A stretch of DNA of 64,000 bases from NCBI GenBank assembly GCA_032622095.1, contig CP136065.1, positions 110,215,195-110,279,194 of the forward strand. The letters run 5' to 3'. A model generated the notes under the pieces. It had not been told where the DNA came from, searched no databases, and saw only the letters and a program-made list of their open reading frames with translations. This DNA comes from Siphonodentalium dalli. Taxonomy: Eukaryota > Mollusca > Scaphopoda > Gadilida > Siphonodentaliidae. Below, in pieces: positions 1 through 11,149 of this stretch. Each line of letters starts with the position of its first letter. The first letter of the stretch is position 1. The position numbers and the translations under genes are program-made.

Positions 1-160
1 TTTTCAGGAAAAATAAGCAGACACCAATTGATACAGAAGGAGTCCTATTTATTGGAGGGAAATGTTCAGATAATAAGTTCAACAAACGACCTATGATGAT
101 AATCTTCCTCAAAGTAGTTACTTTCACAATTAGAATGATAAGGCACTGTCATTCTTATTC

Positions 161-279
161 ACTAATGCCATAGTTAATCAACTCTTTAACCACAGCAGAA
201 TTATGGGTAACTTTTCAGGTGAAAAGTTACCCATAATTCTGCTGTGGTTAAAGAGTCGATTAATTAGGGCATTACTGTA
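161..279. mobile_element. Family A hairpin MITE (Tc1/mariner-like), short copy
   Basis: Near-perfect inverted repeat. The outer ends are a variant of TACAGTAATGCCC / GGGCATTACTGTA, and the inner part reads 'TTTAACCACAGCAGAATTATG' style arms that fold on each other. The central part of the full-length family is missing here. Confidence 0.8.
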
Positions 280-299
280 CATGAATTATATGCAACAAC

Positions 300-682
300 C
301 AGTCCTGAGTATATGGTGCCTGTCATCTGCAGAATGAGGTCCTCAGAGGGTGAATTTAGTGACCCTATCCTGCACAGCAGGCTATCATCACCAAATTCAC
401 CCTCTCGGGACCTCATTCTGCATGGTCTCATCTGCTATGGGAGACATAAACTCAGATTGAAGTTCCAAAATGGTGAAAAAACTAAATTATAAAAGAAATA
501 GAAACTATGTTAAGAAGTTTCTACAGAAATATGATAATAAAGAAACTTTCCAGAGAAGATTAGGATGAGGTTCCCAGTGGGTGAATTTAATGATGCTAGC
601 CAGCTATGCAGGATAGCATCACTAAAGTCACCCTCCTGGGGACCTCATTCTGCAAATGACAGGCACCTTATTCTCAGGCCTG
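300..682. mobile_element. Family B composite MITE (hAT-like) with 8-bp duplication
   Basis: Begins CAGTCCTGAGTATATGG and ends CTCAGGCCTG (terminal inverted repeat CAGNCCTGAG). It carries two separate internal hairpins built on GAATGAGGTC...GACCTCATTC, at about 331-422 and 564-653. It is flanked by the direct repeat GCAACAAC at 292-299 and 683-690. Short open frames inside are products of the hairpin. Confidence 0.85.
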
Positions 683-984
683 GCAACAACTCTGGTCGGT
701 GGAATTATTGCCGTTTATTTATCGATGAAATGTTCGTCCAGAATTAAGACATATATATTTACAATTGTGCATAGCTCAGAAGTTGTACTTACCAATTTGG
801 TACGATTGGTGTTGATGAAATTTTCAGTAATATTAGTTAAATGTTTCATTCTTTCAGTGGGTAAGATACCTGCATACTCAGTGATCAGTTTTGTTCACTG
901 AAATAAACACATAATATGTCTTTAATTGCATAAATTATCATTTCTTCATTGATAATTTTTTATCCATACATCTCAGAAACAGAT

Positions 985-1318
985 ATAAGTTCTCAGATCA
1001 GCTCATATGGTGAATATGGTGATGTATGGTGAATATGGTGATTGGGCACCTCGCTTATACATTGTGTCATCTGCCAATCTGCGGATATAGAGAAACTAAA
1101 CTAAAAAAGAAACTTTCTAAAGAAGGTTTCTAAAGAAACTGAACAAACTTGTTAATTTTATAATAAAGATACATTTCAGAAAAGATGAGGTCTAAGCAGA
1201 ATGAGGTCCCCAGAGGGTGAATTTAGTGATGCTAGCCTGCTGTGCATGGTAGCATCACTAAATTCACCCTCTGGGGACCTCATTCTGCAAATGTTTAGCA
1301 CCATATTTGAGGCATGCT
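985..1318. mobile_element. Family B MITE, 5'-truncated copy
   Basis: Carries the internal segment (GATATAGAGAAACTAAACTA...) and the second hairpin (1197-1289) of family B, ending in a decayed terminal repeat (AGCACCATATTTGAGGCATG). The first hairpin is missing. Confidence 0.6.
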
Positions 1319-1472
1319 TATGATGGCCAAATGCACCATTCACCTTTCTGACTGAACCATGGTTCCATTTATATGTTGATATATTATGTCAAAAGCATAA
1401 GAGAGACATCATGAGTCAAATAAGAGTTATACAAATGTTAGTGATATTAGCCAGTTGAGAACGGCCAACATA

Positions 1473-1568
1473 TACAGTAATGCCCTAAATAATCGACTCC
1501 TTAACCACAGCAGAATTACCCATAATTCTGCTGTGGTTAAGGAGTCGATTATTCAGGGCATTACTGTA
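1473..1568. mobile_element. Family A hairpin MITE, 96-bp minimal copy
   Basis: TACAGTAATGCCC ... GGGCATTACTGTA with nearly perfect arms meeting at the centre. This is the smallest copy, showing that only the outer arms are shared by all members. Confidence 0.85.
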
Positions 1569-2264
1569 TTTATTAATGTGTTGTTTGAGTTTTTTTGCAT
1601 GTATTTGACAGGTATGACAGGTAAGGTATTTATAGTTTCATTGTTTGCAATAAAGGTATGGTTACCTAAACTGAACTGATTGTTTTTGGAGATTTCAAGC
1701 ATGTATTTGCTAGAAATGTGTTGGAATAACTACATTTTTTCAGATTTATATTAATAGAATTAAGTTATGCATGATGTACAAAGAAATTTAATGAGAAAAT
1801 CTTATTATACTGTCGATTTCCGATGGAAGTTTTGAATTTTCTAACAAAAATATGGATATATATATATTGTTTTCTGCTAAAAGTAATGTTAGAAATTTTA
1901 AATTAATTTATTTCTCAAATTTGGAAAATCAACTGGTACCTATAAAGGGAGATGGGTAGGGTTGGAAATTTAAAAGTGGACATGCCCTCACAAATTTGAC
2001 ACCCTCTACCTATGTCCCTAATGTTATTGTAATGACATATCAGTGAGCTTCTAAAATGTCGTGTCTGGCATTTTGGCACAAAAGCACGTTTTGGTATATT
2101 TAGAATCTACGGGTACGATCGATTTGGTTGAGATTTTTGGTGATGTTGGTAGAATGCTACATTCCTTCAGTTAGCACAGCGCGTGCATACTAACCTATTA
2201 GTTTCACGCACTCGAACAAGCCCATAATATGTCTTTAATTTGTTACCAATGCTATTTCAAGAGA

Positions 2265-2410
2265 TACAGGAGTGCCCTAAATAATCGACTCCTTAACCAC
2301 AGCAGAATTATGGGTAACTTTTCAGGATTTAGTCGGAAATATGGCTTGTTGCCATTCATCGGAAAGCTCTCAGGGAGAGCTTTCCGATGAATGGCAACAA
2401 GCCATATTTT
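2265..2410. mobile_element. Family A hairpin MITE, 3'-truncated
   Basis: Full left arm and centre (…GGAAAGCTCTC…), but the right arm stops at GCCATATT and runs into unrelated T-rich DNA. Confidence 0.75.
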
Positions 2411-2479
2411 TTTGTGTCTCCTGTGAAATTTGATTTATGGAGGATATGACTTTTTAGAAGCCTACCTTACAATAAAAAG

Positions 2480-2881
2480 CAGAAAGCCTGCAAATACTGT
2501 GTCTCTCATATTCAGAATGAGGTCACCAGAGGGTGAACTTAGTGATGCTGTCCTAGCAGGCTAGCATCACCAAATTCACCATCTGGGAACCTCATTCTGC
2601 TTAGGCCCCAACTGCTATGGGAGACCTAGGATCAGATTGAAGTTCCCCAGTTGAAGTTGGTGATGTTCACCCATTAGTCACCTCGATTATGCATCTTCTG
2701 CAAATTAGGGGGATATATAAATTTCTAAGAAGGGAAATAGTAACTTCACAGAAGATGAGGCCTAAGCAGAATGAGGTTCACAGAAGGTGAATTTGGTGAT
2801 GTTAGCCTGCCATGCGATAATGTCACTAAATTCACCCCCTGGGGACCTCATTATGACAGACAAACTATTTGCAGACTGGCC
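2480..2881. mobile_element. Family B composite MITE, diverged ends
   Basis: Two hairpins (about 2515-2599 and 2768-2853) with the standard ~160-bp middle. The terminal repeats are degraded, so the limits are approximate. It lies just upstream of the ZM-motif exon. Confidence 0.7.
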
Positions 2882-2948
2882 ACTGAAAATATATAGCAAT
2901 AGAAATCTAGCAATAAGTTTTATTTAAGACCTTCATGTTATCTTTCAG

Positions 2949-3477
2949 CAGTCCGATCAGTTAGAGGCCCGGTTTCATTTCAACCGGCCGCTGGGCCGTG
3001 TTTCGGGACAGACTATACACAAATACCAGTCAAGCCACAGCATGTGGCCCCCCGACAGGCATCCCGTCCTGTTGCAGTCAACGTTCAGTCTCGACCGGTA
3101 CAGAAATGGCAAGCACCATCCAACTCAGAAGTCGACACTGCTTCTCACAGAGCCTGGGAAGGGACATTGAAGGGACAGGGTTTGAAGCCATGGGAACGTG
3201 ATGCTTTAGAGGCTGGAGACCTGCCTGACCACCTTGCCAGTCAGTCGCAATTCGATCAAGAGCCACAAAGGTATACTCAGCCACACCAACAGTCTGGTAG
3301 CAGGTCACAAAAGCCCCCTCCATTCAACCCCACGCAGTCACCAGCAATAGATCTTACCGAAGGAGACCAGGATGGTCCGAGAGTTGTACATTTGCAGTAC
3401 AACTCTCCCATGGGGATGTATTCTGATGCGAATGTGCAGGAGACTCTTCAAGGCCAAACGGCTGCAGCATCTGCAGG
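2949..3477 (+). CDS. PDZ-LIM family (Zasp/PDLIM/LDB3-like) gene, internal exon with ZM motif
   Basis: An open frame runs through the whole block after a polypyrimidine tract and acceptor (ctttcag at 2942-2948), beginning with two bases that complete a codon from an upstream exon outside the window or unrecognised. The translation is a Pro/Gln/Ser-rich linker followed by VVHLQYNSPMGMYSD and NVQETLQGQ. This is the Zasp-like (ZM/DUF4749) motif that lies between the PDZ and LIM domains of Zasp, LDB3/Cypher and PDLIM proteins and helps bind alpha-actinin at Z-discs, stress fibres and adhesion sites. The likely donor is gttagt at 3478, leaving phase 2; reading on goes into intron and stops at 3610. 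The PDZ and LIM parts are not seen here. The family call is firm; the exact paralogue is not. Confidence 0.82.
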
Positions 3478-3975
3478 GTTAGTCTTTGAAAGTTTCGATC
3501 AGTGCATGAAAGCTGCTCCCTTAGTCGGAAAATTTAATCAGAAATCAGAGTTTTCATGGAAAAGTATTGAACAAAAAACTTTTTTTAACATAATATTGGT
3601 GAAAATTTAACACTTTGCCAATAATTTATGACTACTTTTATGGCTCTGGATGTAGATAACACATTGCTTACAAATTAGTGATGGCAAGGACAAGATGGCT
3701 TTCATGGGAAAATTTAGAGAAAAAAAATCATTGTTAACATGATATTAGAGAAATGAACAATTGAAAATTATGACAGTTTGAATGCTTTGGATGTAGATAA
3801 ACCACATTGCTTTCTACAAAGTAGTAATGGCAAGGAGAAGACATCTTTGTTTCATTTTTACTATACAGGCATTTAAAATAAGATGTTTCATATTTTTATG
3901 TGTTATCTTCATTATTATGTCGCAACACATGCCCGATAAAAGATATAATATTTATCTATTAGAAAGATTGATCTG

Positions 3976-4134
3976 TACAGTAATGCCCTAAATAATCGAC
4001 TCCCTAACCACAGCAGAATTATCTCAGTGAGAGCTTTCGATGAATGGCAACAAGCCATATTTCTGACTAAATCCTGAAAAGTTACCCATAATTCTGCTGT
4101 GGTTAAGGAGTCGATTATTTAGGGCATTACTGTA
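3976..4134. mobile_element. Family A hairpin MITE with asymmetric internal deletion
   Basis: Intact TA-bounded ends. The left arm lacks about 55 bp present in the right arm, so the element no longer folds along its full length. Confidence 0.8.
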
Positions 4135-4376
4135 CTTTCGTACCATTATCACAACTATTTTTATTGAAATTGTAAGGACACTGGTTCAATAATTAAATAC
4201 CAGCCCAAGTGTGGGCGTAAAGTGTACATTACGAGAAACACAACTTGATACTTCTTCTCTGCCTGTGTCTTTGCAGCCAGAGTTCCTTCCTGTTAGAGAT
4301 AGAGGAAACTTGTCAGCTATTTTCTCATGAAAACTCTGGTTCCCCAGTGTAGATTATCATTGTATGAGCAAGATCA

Positions 4377-4600
4377 CTACCATATTGGATCCATCCAGCC
4401 CCCATTCCGTGGTGTAAGGTGCTATAGGTCAAAGTCCTGGGGTAGCATTTCATATATGGAGTTTTAAATATTCATGAATTCCATACATGGAATTCATGAA
4501 TATTCAAATGCTCCATTATGGAATGCTACTCCAGAACTTTGACCCGTAGCACTGAATGCGCGGAACTGGGCTGAATGGATCCAATAGGGTATCGACTTTG
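4377..4600. mobile_element. Long imperfect palindrome (MITE-like)
   Basis: Arms TATTGGATCCATCCAGCCCC / GGGCTGAATGGATCCAATA close over a second inner pair (GGAATTCATGAATATTC). Nearly all of the ~220 bp can pair. Seen once in this window, so the family is undefined. Confidence 0.6.
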
Positions 4601-4950
4601 TGATCTCGCTTATTGCACATACATATATCATAACAAATTTAGACAAATTAGTTAATTTAATAGAAACTAAAGATCATCATGAAGAATTATAGGACATCGG
4701 TAATATATACTGTTTATCCTATTTGATGTCTGGTGGAAACTTCCCTCTTTAGAGCAGCTAGAGATCAATTTGGATTTTTCCCATCTGCCAGGAGTTCTCT
4801 TATCCCACCCCTGAGAAATTTTCTATTCCCAACTAAATACCTTTAACTTTTACTCTCAAGCCATTTTAAACTTGTGATGTTGTACTTGTTATGTTTTGTC
4901 CATTTGAGAAGTCTACAAATCTATTTTTGGCAATTTCTAATTAGTAGTAT

Positions 4951-5380
4951 TAAAGGCCCACTTAATTTTCGAATCCGCAGATCACATTATATACAACATA
5001 TTACATATTATATACCATTCGAAAGAGGAAGCTCCAAAACATTGTAATATTAACTTATACGATCGAATAAACTGTGAGCATGTTGTTTTTGTCAAGGTAC
5101 CGATGTGTGTTCAGGTCTGTACTGCCAGTCTATTATTCTCAATGGAAGGGGAATAACTCTATTTCTTAGTTGTGAATTGATGCATTCTTGGTAAACAACT
5201 GGGGACGTCTTGGTGTTAATTTGAGAATCGCTGTCACTTGGTGGACACTCCTAGGCCACAGTTGTTCGGTATTCCAGTAGAATATATATATTTTAGGTTC
5301 CTCTTCCCAATGATATATAATATGGAATATGTTGTATATAATGTGATCTGGGCATTTGAAAATTGAGTGGGCCTTTATTA
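4951..5380. mobile_element. MITE with ~85-bp terminal inverted repeats (TAAAGGCCCACT)
   Basis: Left end TAAAGGCCCACTTAATTTTC and right end AAAATTGAGTGGGCCTTTA pair, and the pairing continues with interruptions through the ATATACAACATATT / AATATGTTGTATAT segments. Unique centre of ~250 bp; no coding capacity seen. Confidence 0.75.
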
Positions 5381-5867
5381 ACCAACTATGGTTTGAACTT
5401 CTATACCTATTTTCTTCATGCAGTCTAAACAGTTGAGGTTACTTACTATAACCTGTTTCCATCTTTTTCCAAATTTCTGCAACTGATTTTATTGACATAA
5501 CCCTGACTTTAAATTATACGGACAAATATTTCTTATATTAATTGATGTTCAAATAATATCCTTTTGTATTGAAGTAGCTGGTTCAAATTATTTCATCTTC
5601 ACTTTAATAGCCATATACTCCTCCCACTAATGAATATGTGCAGAACCTCCATTCCGATGAACAGGGAGATGATCGTCATACTTTAATACTTTACTTCTAT
5701 CATGGGGCTAACTGGTCAAACTCAATACTATATTGTCTTCTACTTTAATTTGTCTCTATTCAGTTCTGCTATATATCTAAAAAACAAAAAGAAGATAATT
5801 AACTGCTTTTAGATTATGAAGGCAACATTTTAATTTCCATCAGTTTATTTAAATTTCCATACATTCA

Positions 5868-6084
5868 TACAGTAAAGCCCTAAGTAATCGACCCTTTAAC
5901 CACAGCAGAATTATGGGTAACTTTTCAGGATTTAGTCGGAAATATGGCTTGTTGCCATTCATCGGAAAGCTCTCACTGAGAGCTTTCCGATGAATGGCAA
6001 CAAGCCATATTTCCGACTAAATCCTGAAAAGTTACCCATAATTTTGCTGTGGTTAAGGGGTCAATTATTTAGGGCATTACTGTA
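5868..6084. mobile_element. Family A hairpin MITE, full-length (~217 bp)
   Basis: Reference copy: ~105-bp arms with very few mismatches around a 2-4 bp loop (CTCACTGAGAG), bounded by TACAGTAA...TTACTGTA. Confidence 0.9.
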
Positions 6085-6460
6085 CCTTAATTTTTTTACT
6101 CAGACATATTATCTCATTTCTGTTTTACTCAATCACAAGCTCCTGTTTTCACATAGTCAAAATGTAAAAGATAAATTATCTGATATTCTCAGGGCAATGA
6201 GCACTCATTTTATAACAAAGCTAAATCTGTAGAATATTAATTAAAGCAACCTAGTAAATTAGAGCTTAACTTACACCTACTAATATTGTTATCTGTTATC
6301 CATGTTGTTTTGTCTTGTGAACTAGTCTATATGTCAAATGTTGTAATAATCCAGATTATATATACTCTGTATGATCCTATGACAGTATATTCTGCTTATC
6401 AGCACATATAATTATTAGTGATTGCACTAATATTTTTGTATTCTTTGCAGATGTACTAGC

Positions 6461-6694
6461 ATAACCCTTTCCACACTAAATGTATCCTCCCATTCAGTTA
6501 TAAAAGTATACAATGGAACGGTCTATTATTCATCCGGAGGGATGTCCAGGAAATATAAGCAGATGACAGATAATAGATAGTGAAAAATAAGTCCTATTCA
6601 TTGGTGGAAAAAAGTTCAGATAATAAGTTCAACAATCTATGGTCCTGAGGGATGACTACTCGTCAATGAGTATCTACCATATAGCAAGGGCTAA
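6461..6694. mobile_element. Family E MITE (TTAA type), diverged copy
   Basis: Left end TAACCCTTTCCACACTAAAT, right end TATAGCAAGGGCTAA. Internal motifs (GATGTCCAGGAAATATAAGCAG, shortened here to the shared core, and TTCAGATAATAAGTTCAAC) recur in six other places in the window. Confidence 0.7.
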
Positions 6695-6899
6695 ATATAT
6701 ATGAATGTAGTGCAATCTAGGTTGTGACATTTCTGTGGGTGTCCAATTCAGCAAATTCATGTCATTTCGTCGTTGTTACCCAAAATTTCAATTTATGTAT
6801 AAGAGTTAACTAACTATACCAATTTCACTAAAATCAATTTTTTGACATGACACATTTATACAAATTTCGGGAATGATATTTCAAAATAAATATGGCAGG

Positions 6900-7085
6900 T
6901 ACAGCAATGCCCTAAGTAATCGACTCCTTAACCACATCAGAATTATGGGTAACTTTTCAGGATTTAGTCGTAAATATGGCTTGTTGCCATTCATTGGAAA
7001 GCTCTCCCCGAGAGCTTTCCGATGAATGGCAACAAGCCATATTTCTGCTGTGGTTAAGGGGTCGATTACTTAGGGCATTACTGTA
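6900..7085. mobile_element. Family A hairpin MITE, internally deleted right arm
   Basis: TACAGCAATGCCC ... GGGCATTACTGTA; the right arm lacks the GACTAAATCCTGAAAAGTTAC segment. Confidence 0.85.
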
Positions 7086-7157
7086 GGTGAGTTTTGTGGT
7101 ACATTCTAACAAACTTCAGCCCGAGAATGGATAAGCGCCATGATATTGCTTCCATTT

Positions 7158-7506
7158 CAGGCCTCAAAATATGGTGCTTGACATTTTCAGAATGAGGTCC
7201 GCAGATGGTGAATTTAGTGACGCCACCCCACACAATGGGCTAGTGTCACAAAATTCATCCTCTGGAGACCTAGACACAGATTTAAGTTCCCAGATGGTGA
7301 AGATAGTGATGTGCACCCATTAGGCACCTCGATTATGAATTGTGTTGTCTGTCAATTTGGGGATATGGACTAAACTAAAAATATGATTTTGAGGCCCCCA
7401 GAGATTGAATTTTGTGTTGCTAGCCGGCTGTGTGAGGGTAGCGTCACTAAATTCACTCTCTGGGAACCTCATTCTGCAAATGTCCAGCAACATATTTTGA
7501 GGCCTG
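7158..7506. mobile_element. Family B MITE (hAT-like), CAGGCCTC ends
   Basis: Perfect outer inverted repeat CAGGCCTCAAAATATG at both ends and two internal hairpins. The flanks TTCCATTT and GTCCAATT look like a decayed 8-bp duplication. Confidence 0.8.
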
Positions 7507-7756
7507 GTCCAATTCATTCTAAAATGGGACTGATGTTAGTATTTTATTGGAGAAAATATAGTTTGTGAGGAAATATCAAAGAAAACTTCATGCATATGAG
7601 TGTTATTGTTGTTTCCTTCCTATATGTGGCAAAACAACATGTGTGACTGCATGATGTCACAACCACAGATGAGATTATAATATCCATTTACATCTACAAG
7701 TCTTTGCTGTCAAATTGCTGGATTAAATGCCACATCACCATAAAAATCCATATTGT

Positions 7757-8093
7757 TTAACCTCTTCGCTGCTATGACGTCCGTATCTATTACGGACGTA
7801 AAAGTGCACGCCGTGTGCTATATGGTCCGTAGGTACTACGGACCTACTTCAGCACACTAGAAGTAGGCCATCATACATAACTGGAACTGAGAGATTAGTG
7901 CATCGGAATAACTGTATCTCGACGTTTCAAACAGTGTATGATGTTCCACGATTGTGAACAATAAAAGCCTTTCAGCTGAGTCACTTTTATGGTTCATTTG
8001 ACATTCCCGCTATATTTTCCCATTGGAAAATGCCAATAACGTCAACAGCCCAGCACACGACGTCATAATGTCATTTAGCAGCGAAGAGGTTAA
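7757..8093. mobile_element. Family D MITE (TTAA/piggyBac-like)
   Basis: TTAACCTCTTCGCTGCTATGA ends (inverted at TCATTTAGCAGCGAAGAGGTTAA, core GCGAAGAGGTTAA) with TTAA at both borders. The left half has nested small palindromes (TATTACGGACGTA, TACTACGGACC). No coding capacity. Confidence 0.85.
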
Positions 8094-8273
8094 GGATATT
8101 GAAGCAGCAATAGGTTTCATGTTGAAAGATTACTTGATTCATCATCGCAAAATTTATGTCTGGCCAAAAATTCCTTTCACAAAAATGTCAGCAATGAGTA
8201 GGGTTATTCCATGAACTCGACAACGAAAAACCAATTGCTACGGTGAGATTTTCGCTTCATGCGATCTAACATA

Positions 8274-8673
8274 TTAACCCTTTACCCAACAAACCGGCCA
8301 AAACCGGCCAAATAAAGCTTCTACAGCCTAAAATATCTTCGGTCTGTCTCAATAGAACCATACAAATATGGATATCATTGGAACCGGCTCCTTGACCACA
8401 TTGTGATAGTTACAGTTATGCCCTGTGCCAATGCATTCTCTTATATATGCGAGTCGACCATAGGTCGCCTCGCATATATAAGAGAATGCATTGGCCTAAA
8501 AAAAATCTTTTTTTAACACTTTTTACCATTTTTTCTTACATTCTTTAACAATTTTATAATTTTTAATGTGTTAAGCCAATGCATTCTCTTATATATGCGA
8601 GGCGACCTATGGTCGACTCGCATATATAAGAGAATGCATTGGCACAGGGCCCTTCTGTTGGGTAAAGGGTTAA
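8274..8673. mobile_element. Family C element, 'ACCCAACA' subtype, TTAA-bounded
   Basis: TTAACCCTTTACCCAACA ... TGTTGGGTAAAGGGTTAA. Inside are two hairpins of the module CATTCTCTTATATATGCGAG, separated by a T-rich spacer. The last TTAA (8670-8673) is shared with the next element. Confidence 0.85.
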
Positions 8674-8932
8674 CCATTTCATGACTGGAGTTTACGGAAA
8701 TTTTGCGAAAACCCTGTGCCAATGCATTCTCTTATATATGTGAGTCTCTTATACAGAGCCTTGCATATATAAGAGAATACAATGGCCTGACAATATTTAC
8801 CATGACCTTTTAAGCCAGCACATTCTCTTATATATGTGAGGCTCCCTATGGGAGATTCACATATATAAGAGAATGCACTGGCACAGGATCTTTAATGCTG
8901 CACCAGTGCAGCTCCCATCATGAAAGGGTTAA
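8670..8932. mobile_element. Family C element, 'TCATGACTGGAG' subtype, TTAA-bounded
   Basis: TTAACCATTTCATGACTGGAG (first 20 bases) to ATCATGAAAGGGTTAA. Same hairpin module as its neighbour but with different outer ends. Abuts the preceding element at a shared TTAA. Confidence 0.85.
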
Positions 8933-9084
8933 AAGAATTTTTTGGTGATTAGGGCTTTGCAGTTACAGTTACAATGTATGCATAACTTGGTGATGTAGTG
9001 CCCAAATTGTCATCATAACCATTAATGATGAGTTTGCAAAACCTCTCTATTAACATATGTGAGAAAACACACATACCTGTATAA

Positions 9085-9859
9085 TAGGGCCATGCAAATC
9101 GGGGGTTCACAGTCACATCGAATCAGGGGTGAGATTTGCAAATTGATTCGAATCTCAAATCGAATATATGCATACCTAAACCTTGGTATCAAAATGCCAG
9201 TTTCAGCAAACCTGTCACTGGTCTTTATCCATTGGTTTTGAACACTAAATTACCTAGGTTCACAAAACTGGTATTATGTTACATGTGCACACTGTGTAAC
9301 ATAATACATAATACTAGTTTTGTGAACCTCGGTAATTTAGTGTTCAACACCAACTGATAAAGACCAATTCAGCAGTATTACTATGTGTACTGGGGGTAAA
9401 TGCATGGATATGCAATTACAAGGGCATCGGATGGGAGATGGATTGTTATAATGCATAAGACCCATGAGCGAACAGCTGAAAGTTTCAGCAGCAAAAACTT
9501 GAATCTTCAAAATTATAAAAGTTGGTACAGTTTGTGTTTCATAAATTATGAGCATCGTAGTTCTTCACGAAAAATTCAAGAATGCCTAGATGAACATATC
9601 TTTTATTAATATCAAGATTGTTTGCATTCAGAAAATGTTTTCAATATTTCCAAAGACCCTAATATAGCAAGACAAAACAGTGAATAGGCTAAAATTTCAA
9701 GTGTTATTCTAAAATACCTATAGTTAGATATGAAATTTAGAACAAGGCATCTTCATTCTCATGTTCTTTTTCACCTGCAAGAATACCAAGATGGGTGATT
9801 AGAAAATATTCAAATCCTATGATCGAATCGAATCAAATCTCGAAGCTTCGAGGACCCTA
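9085..9859. mobile_element. hAT-like non-autonomous element, 775 bp
   Basis: Left end TAGGGCCATGCAAATCG and right end CTTCGAGGACCCTA form a degenerate inverted repeat of TAGGGNCC type. Flanks CTGTATAA (9077-9084) and CTGTGTAA (9860-9867) differ at one base, consistent with an 8-bp duplication. A separate long hairpin sits inside at 9226-9363. No transposase remnant recognised. Confidence 0.65.
9226..9363. repeat. 138-bp palindrome inside the hAT-like element
   Basis: GGTCTTTATCCATTGGTTTTG pairs with the region ending CAACTGATAAAGACC, and TTCACAAAACTGGTATTATG with the opposite arm. The tip is at about 9290. Small open frames here are hairpin by-products. Confidence 0.75.
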
Positions 9860-10797
9860 CTGTGTAACTAACTGAACCTGTTTATTAATATGAGTCCTAA
9901 TGGTTAACTGTAATAAATTGTAAGTTTGCAAAAACTCTCTTTTAAGGTAGATATTAGGTGGCAATATTGAGTCTATTAAACTTTAGAATTCAGATAGCAT
10001 TACTGCAGGTTTGAATATTTCATGTTTTATAATAGTAAGAAATAAAATTGTTTCGATTGAGTGAAAAGATTGAAGAAAATTTTATTGTAAAACAAATGTT
10101 ATTAAATTTGTCATCAATCTTTAGGTTATAACTTAAATTTAATCCTAATATATGTCAAATATACCTTTCGTAATACCTAATTGTTTCAGAAAGGAAGATT
10201 ACATTACACCACAGTGAAAATATATCAACATGCATTTTGAGTTGGAAATATAATTAAAGGGACTCATTCCCTTTGCATTCAGCGAAGGCATTGAATCCCT
10301 TTAATTATATTACGAAAAATCATAGAACTCTGTAAAACATACTTATCAAGAAGAACGTGAAAAAATAGTTAGATTTTGTTCTTATTTTCATGATTAATTA
10401 ACAACAGCCCAATAACGAGATTTTGCACATTGAAACCATTATTTGTTATGTAAACATTAACAGTTTTGTCAACAAACCTCACCAATTTTAATTGTGATTC
10501 AATTATTAAGTTGAATAATTGAAGCATTTTCTGTTAAAATAATGTGTTATTTTTCTGTTAAAATAACGCGCAATGATACCGAATGACACAAAATTATGAG
10601 GTCATGATGTGGTAGGATAACATCTTGAGAGTGGAGTAACATGTTCAGTCTTCTGGGGGTGGGGATACAATTTATATTTTGATGTAAAAAGTTGATGAAA
10701 ATATAATAAATGTTTATTTTTTCATATGAAAATCTATGTTTTGCAGAATATTTCTCAATGCTTTTATATTTTATAATGTTCACTTTCAAGATTTAAT

Positions 10798-11082
10798 CGT
10801 CTAACTATTTTAACTCTAAAATCAAGTGGTTACTATTAACAATAATAACTACTTGATTTTAGAGTTATCCATCTTACACCCGCAATTTGCCGGTAATTTG
10901 TCCGTTTGAGCACGTGGAAGTGGACAACATCTCCAAAAATTTACAAATTTCAAAAATCGATATCTGATCACTCTGAGCTTTGAAGGGTGGGATCCTCGAC
11001 TCAAATCAAATATTTTTTACCCCCGAAGCCAAAGAAATAGTAATTTACTGGTGCATAATCGGATTGAGTACCTTTAAAGAAA
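10798..11082. mobile_element. Family G repeat (GGTACTCAATCC ends), partial
   Basis: Ends AATCGGATTGAGTACCTTTA, the reverse complement of the start of the copy at 18475. Shares the CTTGATTTTAGAGTTATCCA and CAAATCAAATATTTTTTA segments with it. Has its own small hairpin at 10810-10868. Confidence 0.65.
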
Positions 11083-11149
11083 TACATGTGATAATATGGG
11101 TATGTATAGCTTAAGAAATTAACCAAAGTTCAAAATTTACCTTATACAG

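Noticed and set aside
656-901. 81-codon + frame with a hydrophobic start (LFSGLATTLVGGIIAVYLSM)
   Set aside because: It begins inside the right end of a family B MITE and continues into unrelated DNA; no homology and no splice context.
3078-3323. 81-codon minus frame
   Set aside because: Antisense of the ZM-motif exon, whose + frame has the recognisable motif.
5868-6084. Hairpins of family A as microRNA precursors
   Set aside because: Arms of ~105 bp with near-perfect pairing, TA-bounded ends and several dispersed copies fit MITEs. A small-RNA role cannot be judged from sequence alone.
8513-8722. Small frames such as MAQGFRKIS...CQCILLYMR, repeated at many places
   Set aside because: They translate the family C hairpin and its terminal sequence; the same peptide appears on both strands wherever the MITE occurs.
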